Of a DNA stretch of 64,000 nucleotides, positions 56,566 through 64,000 are shown piece after piece. Location: contig CALDUT010000018.1 in the NCBI GenBank assembly GCA_937924775.1, forward strand, positions 153,302 to 217,301, read 5' to 3'. A program made the translations under genes and the position numbers. How positions within the stretch are numbered: position 1 is the stretch's first letter; each line of letters begins with the position of its first letter. The notes beneath the pieces are model-generated. The model was not told where the DNA came from. It saw nothing but the letters and a program-made list of their open reading frames with translations, and ran no database searches. The DNA comes from an uncultured Gemmata sp. Lineage in GTDB: Bacteria; Planctomycetota; Planctomycetia; Gemmatales; Gemmataceae.

Positions 56566-57522
56566 TCAGTTCCCCAAAGCGCTGACAATCACCCTTACGT
56601 TATGCCGGATCATGCCGGCGTAGGTTCCCGCGGGTGTTCCCGGTCCGCCCAAAGAATCCGAAAACAACGCGGTTTCACCCCCGATAAGCTTCACGGTATG
56701 GCCATAGTCGCGGTGGCAAGTGTCGAGAACCGCTTTCAGTCCCTCATCGGGCACAGAAGTTTCCGTGAACACTGCGGGAATCTGGTGTTCACTCAGGTAC
56801 TGGGCTAGTTCAATGCGGTCTTTGGTACTGGTTTCACTGGCGGTGCTGACACCTTGCAAGCCGCGGACTTCGAACTGGTACGCCGCCCCGAAATAGCGGA
56901 AGGCATCGTGGGAGGTGACAAGTTTCCGCTTGGCCGGGGGCACTTGAGCCAGTTCGGCCCGGATCGCGCGGTCCAGTTCGTCCAATTCCTTCTGGTAGGC
57001 TGCGGCATTGGCTTCGTAGTATGAGCGGCCGGCCGGGTCGAGTTCTGCCAAGGCGCTGGCCACAGGGGGGATACAACGGGCCCACAAGCGCACGTCGAAC
57101 CACACATGCGGATCGCATTCGCCACCGTCGACATCCGCGGGTAGCAGGTCGGCCGGTGTCAGCCCCGCAGTGACCGCATACGCCCGATAACGGCCCCAAT
57201 TTTTCGCAAACAGATCGGCCATTTTGCCTTCGAGATGCAAACCGTTGTAAAAAACCAAATGGGCGTTCTCCAGCTTCTTGCGGTCGCCCGCGGTGGGCTG
57301 ATAACGGTGCGGATCCACCCCCGGCCCCATCAGAGTATCGACCAGCACCCGCTCCCCGCCCACCCGTTGCACCATGTCGGCAATCATCGTGGTGGTCACC
57401 ACCACGCGGACCGGGGGTTGGTGGAATTCCGGGGGGCCGTTCGAACAGCCGCTCGCATTCAGGATCAAGGCCGCGATCATCACCGCGACCATCCGATTCC
57501 GATTCCACTTGGTCGTGCGCAT
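56566..57522 (-). CDS. Zn/Mn ABC transporter solute-binding lipoprotein
   Basis: A 318-residue cluster A-I metal-binding protein. The lipobox is LNASGC (Cys26). Likely metal ligands are His72 (VDPHRYQP), His139 (CDPHVWFD), His205 ([10 protein letters not shown]) and Asp289 ([11 protein letters not shown]), a His3-Asp set as in TroA and zinc-type relatives. There is no His-rich loop as in ZnuA. It would capture Zn or Mn outside the inner membrane. A small dyad lies just upstream of the gene. Confidence 0.92.
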   Translation of the reverse strand: MRTTKWNRNRMVAVMIAALILNASGCSNGPPEFHQPPVRVVVTTTMIADMVQRVGGERVLVDTLMGPGVDPHRYQPTAGDRKKLENAHLVFYNGLHLEGKMADLFAKNWGRYRAYAVTAGLTPADLLPADVDGGECDPHVWFDVRLWARCIPPVASALAELDPAGRSYYEANAAAYQKELDELDRAIRAELAQVPPAKRKLVTSHDAFRYFGAAYQFEVRGLQGVSTASETSTKDRIELAQYLSEHQIPAVFTETSVPDEGLKAVLDTCHRDYGHTVKLIGGETALFSDSLGGPGTPAGTYAGMIRHNVRVIVSALGN

Positions 57523-57852
57523 AGTCCACCTCAGCTTCCCCCATCGGGAGAAGCTTCAACTAAAACGCAATGTTAGTCTAGGCGAAATGGCGGTGGAAGT
57601 CGAGATCGACTGGGTGTTGCGGCCCGAATTCCCGGTTCGAGTCCGCGTGGCCTCTGCGTCGAAGCGGTTGGCGGCTGGCGTGGGCGGTACGGTCGGCATA
57701 CTCCCCGGACTTCAGCCCGCGATTGGCTGGCCGCGCAAGCTGGCAGTCCGGTACCCTGAAAGAACCGGTTGGTTGTGATGGAAGCTGTCCTGCGTTTGCC
57801 CGCACGCGGGATTCTCCCCATGGGAACTTGTTGTAACCGAAGGAGTTAGGCG
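57523..57852. other. divergent region with operator-like dyad and possible RNA structure
   Basis: 330 bases between the metal-binding protein gene (minus) and the trans-sulfuration gene (plus). It contains ACTAA/TTAGT (57559-57577), an operator-like dyad 37 bases from the metal gene start, and a three-stem structure at 57705-57751. Short frames in it look non-coding. Confidence 0.5.
57705..57768 (+). ncRNA. possible three-way-junction leader RNA
   Basis: CCGGACT (57705-57711) pairs with AGTCCGG (57745-57751) and encloses CAGCC/GGCTG (57713-57717/57725-57729) and GCCGC/GC-GGC with a GCAA tetraloop and one bulged T (57730-57744). CCGGT (57748-57752) can also pair with ACCGG (57764-57768), which would open the closing stem. 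It ends about 85 bases before the trans-sulfuration start. It matches no riboswitch I know; chance pairing is possible. Confidence 0.3.
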
Positions 57853-59013
57853 ATGGCTAACGAACACTCGCAGGGCTTCAGCACCCGTGCCATTCATGCC
57901 GGGCAGGAGGCCGACCCGGCCACGGGGGCCACAGTCGTACCGATTTACGCCACCAGCACTTACACCCAAACTGCGCCTGGGCAGCACAAAGGCTACGAGT
58001 ACAGCCGCAGCGGCAACCCCACCCGTACCGCGTTGGAAACCGCCTTGGCGGCTCTGGAAGAGGGCGACCGCGGCCTGGCCTTCGCCTCCGGTTTGGCCGC
58101 GACCACCGCGGTGCTCAGCGCTCTGCTGCGACCAGGCGATGAAGTGGTGGCTGCTGCGGATATGTACGGCGGTACCTTCCGGCTGTTGGAGAAGGTGTTC
58201 AAACCGTGGGGGCTGGCTACCCGTTACACCGAAGACCCGTCGCCCGCCGGCTTTGCCCAGGTGATGTCGCCTCAGACGAAACTGGTGTGGATCGAAACCC
58301 CCACCAACCCCCTGTTACAAATCCTCGACATCGCCGCGATTGCGCCGGTGGCCCACTCCCAGGGGGCGCGACTCGTCGTCGATAATACCTTCGCTTCGCC
58401 CTATCTTCAGCAACCACTGAAACTTGGGGCGGATATTGTCGTTCACAGCACCACCAAGTATCTCGGTGGCCATTCGGACGTGGTCGGCGGCTGCGTGATC
58501 GGATCGAAGGAACTGCTGGAGCCGATCAAGTTCTATCAGAACGCCGCCGGCGGGGTGCCTGGGCCGTTCGACGCCTACCTGGTTCTGCGGGGGTTGAAAA
58601 CGTTGGCTGTGCGCATGGAGCGGCATTGTGCAAATGCGCAGGCGCTGGCTGTGTGGCTCCATCAGCATCCCGCGGTGGCCAGGGTGTATTATCCCGGCTT
58701 GGCGGATCACCCCGGTCATGCGTTGGCCGCGCGGCAGATGCGGGCCTTCGGCGGGATGATGTCGCTGAAGCTGCGCGGGGGTATTGCCGCGGCGCGGCAA
58801 TTTTTGACGCGAACGAAATTATTCAGTCTGGCCGAAAGTCTGGGCGGGGTAGAATCGCTGGTGTGCCATCCGGCGACGATGACGCACGCCAGCATCCCCA
58901 AGGACGTTCGCGAAGCCCGCGGGGTGGATGATGGGCTGATTCGCCTGAGTGTGGGGATTGAAGATGTCGCCGACCTGCGGGCGGATCTCGAAGCGGCCCT
59001 CGCCGGTCTGTAG
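57853..59013 (+). CDS. metB: cystathionine gamma-synthase/lyase family PLP enzyme
   Basis: A 386-residue trans-sulfuration enzyme. GYEYSRSGNPTRTALE holds the phosphate-binding Tyr/Arg, FASGLAATTAVLSALL the Gly loop, ETPTNPLLQILDI the Asn/Pro segment and HSTTKYLGGHSD the PLP lysine (Lys202). The end SVGIEDVADLRADLEAAL is conserved. GAAGGAG is the Shine-Dalgarno. Synthase, lyase and O-acetylhomoserine sulfhydrylase roles cannot be separated safely; the length and SLGGVESLVCHPATMTHA favour the MetB/MetC-like group. Confidence 0.93.
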   Translation: MANEHSQGFSTRAIHAGQEADPATGATVVPIYATSTYTQTAPGQHKGYEYSRSGNPTRTALETALAALEEGDRGLAFASGLAATTAVLSALLRPGDEVVAAADMYGGTFRLLEKVFKPWGLATRYTEDPSPAGFAQVMSPQTKLVWIETPTNPLLQILDIAAIAPVAHSQGARLVVDNTFASPYLQQPLKLGADIVVHSTTKYLGGHSDVVGGCVIGSKELLEPIKFYQNAAGGVPGPFDAYLVLRGLKTLAVRMERHCANAQALAVWLHQHPAVARVYYPGLADHPGHALAARQMRAFGGMMSLKLRGGIAAARQFLTRTKLFSLAESLGGVESLVCHPATMTHASIPKDVREARGVDDGLIRLSVGIEDVADLRADLEAALAGL

Positions 59014-59309
59014 AAACGGCCGTCCGGCGAGCCGATGAGGCCGCTACCTGACTCCGTTCACACCCCCAAGCGCCATCGTGGGGCCGCCGTGGCCTGCCGG
59101 TTTCGCCGGATTGCGACGACACGGACCCATCCGCTGGCGACGCTTTGGGGTTATGAACCGCATGGTTCGCGGACCAGTTCCCAAGGAGCCAGGCCCACGC
59201 GCTGTGGGCGATGGCCACGCAGTGCCAACCCGAGCTGCTGATAAATCGCGACCTTCGTCTGCGGTCTGGTTTCCCGACAAACGGGGGAACGGCTACTACC
59301 GGGCGGACC

Positions 59310-61424
59310 TCAGGAGGCGGTCGCCGGTTGAACGTCCACCAGATTGTCGAAGAAGGTAGCGCCGCCGCCGCGATCGGTGAGGGCGGTGCTGGTGGTGCTA
59401 TTGCAGTTCACGCCATCGTCGGTCCATTTGCGCCACCACAACCCCAACGACACCACCACGCCTGGCCGGACGGTTTCAGCGACAATCGCTCGGGCCCGGA
59501 AGCGGCCGCGTGCATTGAACACCGTGACCATCTGCCCGGTGCGAATGCCGCGAGCGGCGGCATCGGTGGGGTGAATCTCCAAGGTCCGTTCTTTCGCGGC
59601 TTTACGCAGCGAGTCGATATTCACAAAGGTGGAATTGAGAAAGGGGGGTGCGGGGGGAGTGAGCAGTTGCAGGGGGTATTGCGCGGCCAGTTGGGGTTGC
59701 GTTTGCGGATCTTCGTGGGGCGGGATGTAGTGCGGCAGCGGATCACGGCCGGCCTGGGCTTCCCGTTCGGAATACAGTTCGCATTTGCCGGAGGGGGTGG
59801 GGAAAACCCCGGCGGCGAAGGGGGCCCACGCGTGCGGAACCTGGAGCCGCTGGGGTCCGGCGCAGATCGCGTCGAGTGTCAGCCCGTGGAAGGGGCTGGG
59901 GTTGGCCGCGTTCGCCAAGGCTCCCCGGGCCAGTTCTTCGTCTGAAATGTCAAACAATTCCGGTTCGAAGTCCATGGCTCGGGCCAGTAACCGGAACACT
60001 TCGGTGTTGGGTTTGGCTTCGCCGCGGGGGGCAATCGCGGGGGTGTTCGCTTGCACATACAGATGGCCGTAGCTGCCGTGGATGTCGAAGTGTTCCAGTT
60101 GCGTGGTGGCCGGCAGCAGAATGTCGGCGAAGTCTGCGGTGTCGGTGTGAAATTGCTCGTGGACGACGGTGAACAGATCCTCACGAGCCAGCCCGGCCAA
60201 GACGCGGGACTGATCCGGGGCCACGGCGGCCGGGTTCGAGTTGTAGACAAACAACGCCAGAATCGGGGGGCCGGGCAGTTCACCGTGCAGGGCTTCGGCG
60301 AGTTGGACCATGTTGATGGTGCGGGTGCCCGGGGGAATCAGGTCGGGCCGGGTGAGGAAGTGATCGTCGAACGGGTAGGCTTTGCTGGTGCTGAGGAAGG
60401 CTCCGGCCCCGGGGTAGCGCCAATCGCCGGTCAGGGCGGGCAGGCACACGATGGTGCGAACGGCCATCGCGCCGCCGCCGTGCCGTTGCAGGCCGTAGTT
60501 GAGGCGAATCAGGGCCGGCCCCCCGAACAATGCCCGCGCGCAGGCATAGTCGCGGGCGAAGCGTTCGATCTGCGCGCAAGTCAGTCCGGTGATGCGGGCC
60601 ACCACCGCGGGCGGATACTCTTTCTCCACCCGCGCCCGCAGTGCGGCAGCCCCCACACAGTGCTGCGTGAGGAAATCCTGATCGTCCCAGCCTTCGCGGA
60701 AAATGATGTGCATGACGCCCAACGCCAAGGCCGCGTCGGTCCCGGGGCGGATGGCGATCCATTCGTCCGATTTCTGGGCCGTGGGGCTTTGGTACGGGTC
60801 GATGGTGACGATCTTGGCCCCGCGCTGGCGGGCTTCATGCTCAATCCGCCAGAAATGGCTATTGGTCACCGCGGTATTCGAGCCCCAATTGACGATGTAG
60901 CGGCAGTGGATACTGGCTTCGGGATCAACCATGGCCCGCGTGCCGAGGGTGATCTCGCAGCCGGCGGCGCCCGCGGTGGCACAGATAGTGCGGTCGAGCA
61001 GACTGGCTCCCAAGCGGTGGAAGAAGCGCCGGTCCAGGCTGCCGTACATCAGCTTGCCCATCGTCCCGGCGTAGCTGTAAGGCAGAATCGCTTGCGGGCC
61101 GGCCGGAGACGCGGCGATTTCCCGGAACTTCGCGGCGATGGTGGCGATGGCTTCCTCCCACGAGATCCGCGTGAACCGGCCGGCCCCCTTCGGACCTATC
61201 CGTTTTTGGGGGAATAGCACACGGTCAGGATGGTAGACCCGTTCCAGATAGTTGTGAACCTTCTGGCAGAGAAAACCGCGGGTGAACGGATGCTCGGGAT
61301 CGCCGCGCAGCTCCACCGCACGCCCGCTGGCCGGATCGACACGCACAAGCATACCGCAGGTATCCGGGCAATCGTGCGGACACACCGCTTTTACCGTCCG
61401 CAGGGTTTCCAGAGAACGACGCAT
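59310..61424 (-). CDS. molybdopterin-dependent oxidoreductase with 4Fe-4S cluster
   Basis: A 704-residue DMSO-reductase-superfamily enzyme. The N-terminal cluster motif is AVCPHDCPDTCGMLV with the fourth Cys in FLCQKVHNYLERVYHP. The Mo-bis-MGD region follows (GRFTRISWEEAIATIAAKF; NWGSNTAVTNSHFWRIEHEA), and the C-terminal dinucleotide-binding domain starts near LEIHPTDAAARGIRTGQMV. No signal peptide or Tat motif, so it is cytoplasmic. The substrate is unknown. The segment 59014-59309 after the metB stop shows nothing. Confidence 0.92.
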   Translation of the reverse strand: MRRSLETLRTVKAVCPHDCPDTCGMLVRVDPASGRAVELRGDPEHPFTRGFLCQKVHNYLERVYHPDRVLFPQKRIGPKGAGRFTRISWEEAIATIAAKFREIAASPAGPQAILPYSYAGTMGKLMYGSLDRRFFHRLGASLLDRTICATAGAAGCEITLGTRAMVDPEASIHCRYIVNWGSNTAVTNSHFWRIEHEARQRGAKIVTIDPYQSPTAQKSDEWIAIRPGTDAALALGVMHIIFREGWDDQDFLTQHCVGAAALRARVEKEYPPAVVARITGLTCAQIERFARDYACARALFGGPALIRLNYGLQRHGGGAMAVRTIVCLPALTGDWRYPGAGAFLSTSKAYPFDDHFLTRPDLIPPGTRTINMVQLAEALHGELPGPPILALFVYNSNPAAVAPDQSRVLAGLAREDLFTVVHEQFHTDTADFADILLPATTQLEHFDIHGSYGHLYVQANTPAIAPRGEAKPNTEVFRLLARAMDFEPELFDISDEELARGALANAANPSPFHGLTLDAICAGPQRLQVPHAWAPFAAGVFPTPSGKCELYSEREAQAGRDPLPHYIPPHEDPQTQPQLAAQYPLQLLTPPAPPFLNSTFVNIDSLRKAAKERTLEIHPTDAAARGIRTGQMVTVFNARGRFRARAIVAETVRPGVVVSLGLWWRKWTDDGVNCNSTTSTALTDRGGGATFFDNLVDVQPATAS

Positions 61425-61651
61425 CAGTGCCTTTCTCCCGCAAGATCGTTAGCCCTCATTATGGCGAGTGGGGCCTACCGACTCCAGAGCTGCTGTCAGA
61501 ACGGACGTACAAGTTGAATTCGCAAGAAAAATCTCCATCTTTCCCTTGCTCCCACTTTCCGGGATGATCAGAGTAACCGACAGAACATGGCGGGTCGGTT
61601 CGCCGCAAGCCCATCCCGCGGACTGTTTGTTGGGCGGAAGGATCAGCACCC

Positions 61652-63604
61652 ATGCCGGTACCTGCCAATGTGCCCGATTACCTGGAATTGGTCCGCAAAA
61701 GCGGATTGGCGCCCGACGCAACGATCGACCAACTGCTGGCGCAATACCACGCCACCGGCACGCCGCAGAACGTCGATCAGGCCGCGGCCTTTCTCATCCG
61801 CGATGGCGTTCTCACTTACTTCCAAGCCAAACAGATCAAATACGGCCGCTACAAACGCTTCACCATTGGTGCGAAATACCGCCTGTTGGAGCTGATCGGG
61901 GCCGGCGGCATGGGCGCGGTGTATCTGTGCGAACACATGCTCATGAAGCGGCTGGTCGCCTTGAAAGTGCTGCCCCATGAGAAGATGGCCGATCCGTCCA
62001 ACGTCGATCGCTTCTACCGCGAAGCCCGGGCGGTGGCCGCGCTGGATCACCCCAACATTGTCCGGGCCTACGACATCGACCAATTCGACAAACTGCATTT
62101 TTTGGTGATGGAATATGTGGACGGACACAGTTTGCAGGAGATTGTGGCCCGCTATGTCTTGCAGAAAAAGTTCTTTGACCCAATCCGGGCGGCCCACTAC
62201 ATCGCTCAAGCCGCGGTCGGGATGCAGCACGCCCACGAGCTGGGCATGGTCCATCGCGACATCAAACCAGGCAATCTGCTGCTGGACCGGACCGGGGTCA
62301 TCAAAGTTCTCGATATGGGGCTGGCCCGCTTCTTCAACAAGCAACAAGACAGCGTGACGGAGAAATACGACGACAAATGCGTGCTAGGAACCGCCGACTA
62401 TCTGGCCCCAGAACAGGCGGTGACGAACATCGTCGATGTGCGGGCCGATATTTATTCCCTGGGCGGAACGCTCTACTTTTTGCTCACCGGCCAAACGCCT
62501 TTTCCCGAGGGAACGATCGCCGCCAAGCTGGTGGCCCATCAAACCCGGCAGCCCAAGCGGGTGGAATCGTTCCGCTCGGATGTTCCTGCGGGAATTCTGG
62601 CTGTGTTGCGTAAGATGATGGCCAAAGACGTGGAGGAACGCTATCAGACACCCATCGAGGTGGCCGAGGCATTGGCCGAATGGACGGAGATCCCCATTCC
62701 GCCGCCGCCGGAGCGGGAAATGCCCCATCTGTGCCCGTTGGTGCGGTCGCTCATGGGTGGGTCGGCGGATAAAGCGACGCCGCCACAGTCGCTGTCGCGG
62801 CTGTTGTTTGCTCCGGGGCGGGGTGTGTTTACCCGGGTGGGAGGCAGTTCGGTAAATCTTCGGCCCCGCGACGGCAGCGGCAGTACCGATTCGGTCACCG
62901 CCAGCAATGCGGCGTTCCCTCTGCCCCCGGGCGAAACAGCCGCCTCCGGAACGTCGTCCGCGGCCCCGGCACGCCCTGCCCGAGCAACGCCGGCGGTGCT
63001 GTCGCCGGGGAAAAATGGTTCCGGCCGGCACGCCGCGCTGCCGTCGTCATCTCGTTCGACGCTCTCAGGACCGCTGGAGGATTTCGATTCTCCCCCGGGT
63101 GTGTGGGGGCTTTCCGTGCGCAGCTGGTTGGTTCTGGCGGCCGTGATCGGCGGGGTGGTAGTCCTGATCGCGGCCACGGCGGTGGCTTACAAGCTGGGGC
63201 AGGATGCGGGGAAACCCCCGCCCAGCCCCTCGAATCCTCTCCGTCCGCCGGCGGAGGTTCTCGCTCCGGGCGATCCGCTCCCCAGCCCCGCGGATGTCTT
63301 CCTCAGCCCCGCGCAAGCGGCCGAGAAACTGGGCGAAGTCCATTCCGTGGAATTCACCGTGCGTTCCGTCAATATCGGGGCGGATGTACTCCTCAATTCG
63401 GAAGCCGAGCTGACCAACAAGAGACTCTCGGTCCGTATTCCGGCGACCTACTTCCAATCCGGCACACAGAGCCCCAAGCAACTCGAAACTGAGTTTTTGG
63501 GGAAGACGGTCCGCGTCCGCGGAACCATCACTCCCGATCCCGTCGGCGGCCTGCTCATCGACGTGCGCGTCCCGCAGCAAATCATCGTCGTCAACCGCGA
63601 ATGA
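61652..63604 (+). CDS. Hanks-type Ser/Thr protein kinase with extracytoplasmic tail
   Basis: A 650-residue membrane kinase. A 70-residue N-terminal helical part (DQAAAFLIRDGVLTYFQAKQ) precedes the kinase domain: LIGAGGMGAVYLCEH, Lys105 in VALKVLP, MVHRDIKPGNLL (Asp203) and DMG at 221-223 in place of DFG. A Pro/Ser-rich linker is followed by one membrane helix (WLVLAAVIGGVVVLIAATAV). Outside lies a beta-rich OB-like domain with SVEFTVRSVNIGADVLLNSE and FLGKTVRVRGTITPD. The layout is typical of planctomycete kinases. Confidence 0.93.
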   Translation: MPVPANVPDYLELVRKSGLAPDATIDQLLAQYHATGTPQNVDQAAAFLIRDGVLTYFQAKQIKYGRYKRFTIGAKYRLLELIGAGGMGAVYLCEHMLMKRLVALKVLPHEKMADPSNVDRFYREARAVAALDHPNIVRAYDIDQFDKLHFLVMEYVDGHSLQEIVARYVLQKKFFDPIRAAHYIAQAAVGMQHAHELGMVHRDIKPGNLLLDRTGVIKVLDMGLARFFNKQQDSVTEKYDDKCVLGTADYLAPEQAVTNIVDVRADIYSLGGTLYFLLTGQTPFPEGTIAAKLVAHQTRQPKRVESFRSDVPAGILAVLRKMMAKDVEERYQTPIEVAEALAEWTEIPIPPPPEREMPHLCPLVRSLMGGSADKATPPQSLSRLLFAPGRGVFTRVGGSSVNLRPRDGSGSTDSVTASNAAFPLPPGETAASGTSSAAPARPARATPAVLSPGKNGSGRHAALPSSSRSTLSGPLEDFDSPPGVWGLSVRSWLVLAAVIGGVVVLIAATAVAYKLGQDAGKPPPSPSNPLRPPAEVLAPGDPLPSPADVFLSPAQAAEKLGEVHSVEFTVRSVNIGADVLLNSEAELTNKRLSVRIPATYFQSGTQSPKQLETEFLGKTVRVRGTITPDPVGGLLIDVRVPQQIIVVNRE

Positions 63605-63660
63605 CACGGTCAGCGCGGCAACTCCCATCCCGAATTCTCCCCCGTCAGACACGCCCCACC

Positions 63661-63999
63661 CTAACGCGCCAGCAAACCACGATCCCTGTTCGCTTTCGCG
63701 GCACCTGGGCGGTTTCTTTTCGCGATCCGGCCTGGACCCGGGGCGCCGGCGGGAGGACTTCCCAGCTCCCGGAGTCGCTGACGAATACCGGCCGCGTACT
63801 GTTCCGATAGCTCGATGCCGACGGCGCGTCGCCCGAGGCGAGCGGCCACGGCCAGGGTGGTCCCGCTGCCGGCGAAGGGGTCGAGGACCGCATCGCCGGG
63901 GTTGGTCGCGACGCGAAGGATACGCTCGAGAATGGCTTCGGGCATCTGGCAGGGGTGGCCGGTACGCTCACGGAAAGTGCCACACACACGCGGCACATG
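63661..63999 (-). CDS. site-specific DNA methyltransferase, 5' partial
   Basis: The C-terminal 112 residues of an N6-adenine or N4-cytosine methyltransferase; the frame runs off the window end. The part seen has [20 protein letters not shown], the SAM-binding motif [21 protein letters not shown], and [19 protein letters not shown]. Motif I at the C-terminal side indicates the beta-type order, as in orphan CcrM-like or restriction-linked enzymes. No restriction gene is visible in the window. Confidence 0.88.
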   Translation of the reverse strand, partial: HVPRVCGTFRERTGHPCQMPEAILERILRVATNPGDAVLDPFAGSGTTLAVAARLGRRAVGIELSEQYAAGIRQRLRELGSPPAGAPGPGRIAKRNRPGAAKANRDRGLLAR

Positions 64000-64000
64000 C

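Noticed and set aside
57590..57668. tRNA-like stretch with GGTTCGAGTCC T-loop
   Set aside because: The T-arm has a mismatch, no matching acceptor stem or anticodon arm can be folded, and no CCA follows.

Overview
The window looks like chromosomal DNA of a planctomycete, most likely a Gemmata-type (Gemmatales) lineage and possibly a thermophilic one. This rests on the GC-rich coding sequence, a DUF1501 protein, three tandem TIGR03067 proteins, a CRTAC1/ASPIC-type VCBS protein, a TIGR03790 protein, a DUF1571 lipoprotein, a Hanks-type kinase with an extracytoplasmic tail, and an archaeal-type fructose-1,6-bisphosphate aldolase/phosphatase. Taxonomy is inferred from family content only. I see no rRNA, no convincing tRNA, no CRISPR array, no phage block and no intact insertion sequence.

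Layout. 1-9.8 kb: the end of a beta-propeller protein, a DedA membrane protein, three secreted TIGR03067 paralogues, a D-tagatose/D-psicose 3-epimerase-type enzyme, a gene-free stretch with a near-perfect parS-like palindrome, a DUF1501 protein, a CRTAC1-like protein, a flavin reductase and a sulfite-oxidase-like molybdoenzyme. 9.8-14.1 kb: a minus-strand run of phosphoketolase, acetate kinase and a HAD phosphatase, giving acetyl-phosphate and then acetate plus ATP. 14.5-22.7 kb: a beta-oxidation operon (thiolase, hydratase/dehydrogenase fusion, thioesterase, acyl-CoA ligase) divergent from an ADP-forming acetyl-CoA synthetase. 23.1-29.2 kb: a four-gene group 3b [NiFe]-hydrogenase in beta-gamma-delta-alpha order. 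Directly upstream and translationally coupled are a fused maturation protease/cNMP-binding protein and a UspA protein, preceded by Hsp20 and a strong hairpin.

29.3-42.3 kb: FBP aldolase/phosphatase, a STAS/anti-sigma kinase pair, mutS, TIGR03790 protein, an esterase, a primary-type sigma factor with a structured leader, a patch of small coupled ORFs or relics, infA, an RRM protein, groES and a CheY-like regulator. 42.6-49.7 kb: two lipoproteins, an OmpR-type two-component system, and arsC coupled to a broken aquaporin (AqpS-ArsC type arsenic module). 50-64 kb: a DcuC-type transporter, a decayed GYF-DUF4282 gene in an AT-rich island, two uncharacterised proteins, pdxJ, a Zn/Mn ABC transporter without permease, a trans-sulfuration enzyme preceded by a possible structured RNA, a molybdopterin oxidoreductase, a Ser/Thr kinase and the end of a DNA methyltransferase.

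Taken together the window describes flexible carbon and redox metabolism: fatty acids to acetyl-CoA, acetyl-CoA or acetyl-phosphate to acetate with ATP, gluconeogenesis through the one-step FBP enzyme, and NAD(P)-linked hydrogen turnover. The most unusual items are the protease/cNMP-sensor fusion at the head of the hydrogenase operon, the parS-like site, the two clear gene ruins (aquaporin and GYF-DUF4282), and three unexplained potential RNA structures (upstream of the sigma factor, upstream of the trans-sulfuration gene, and an orphan terminator near 52.4 kb).
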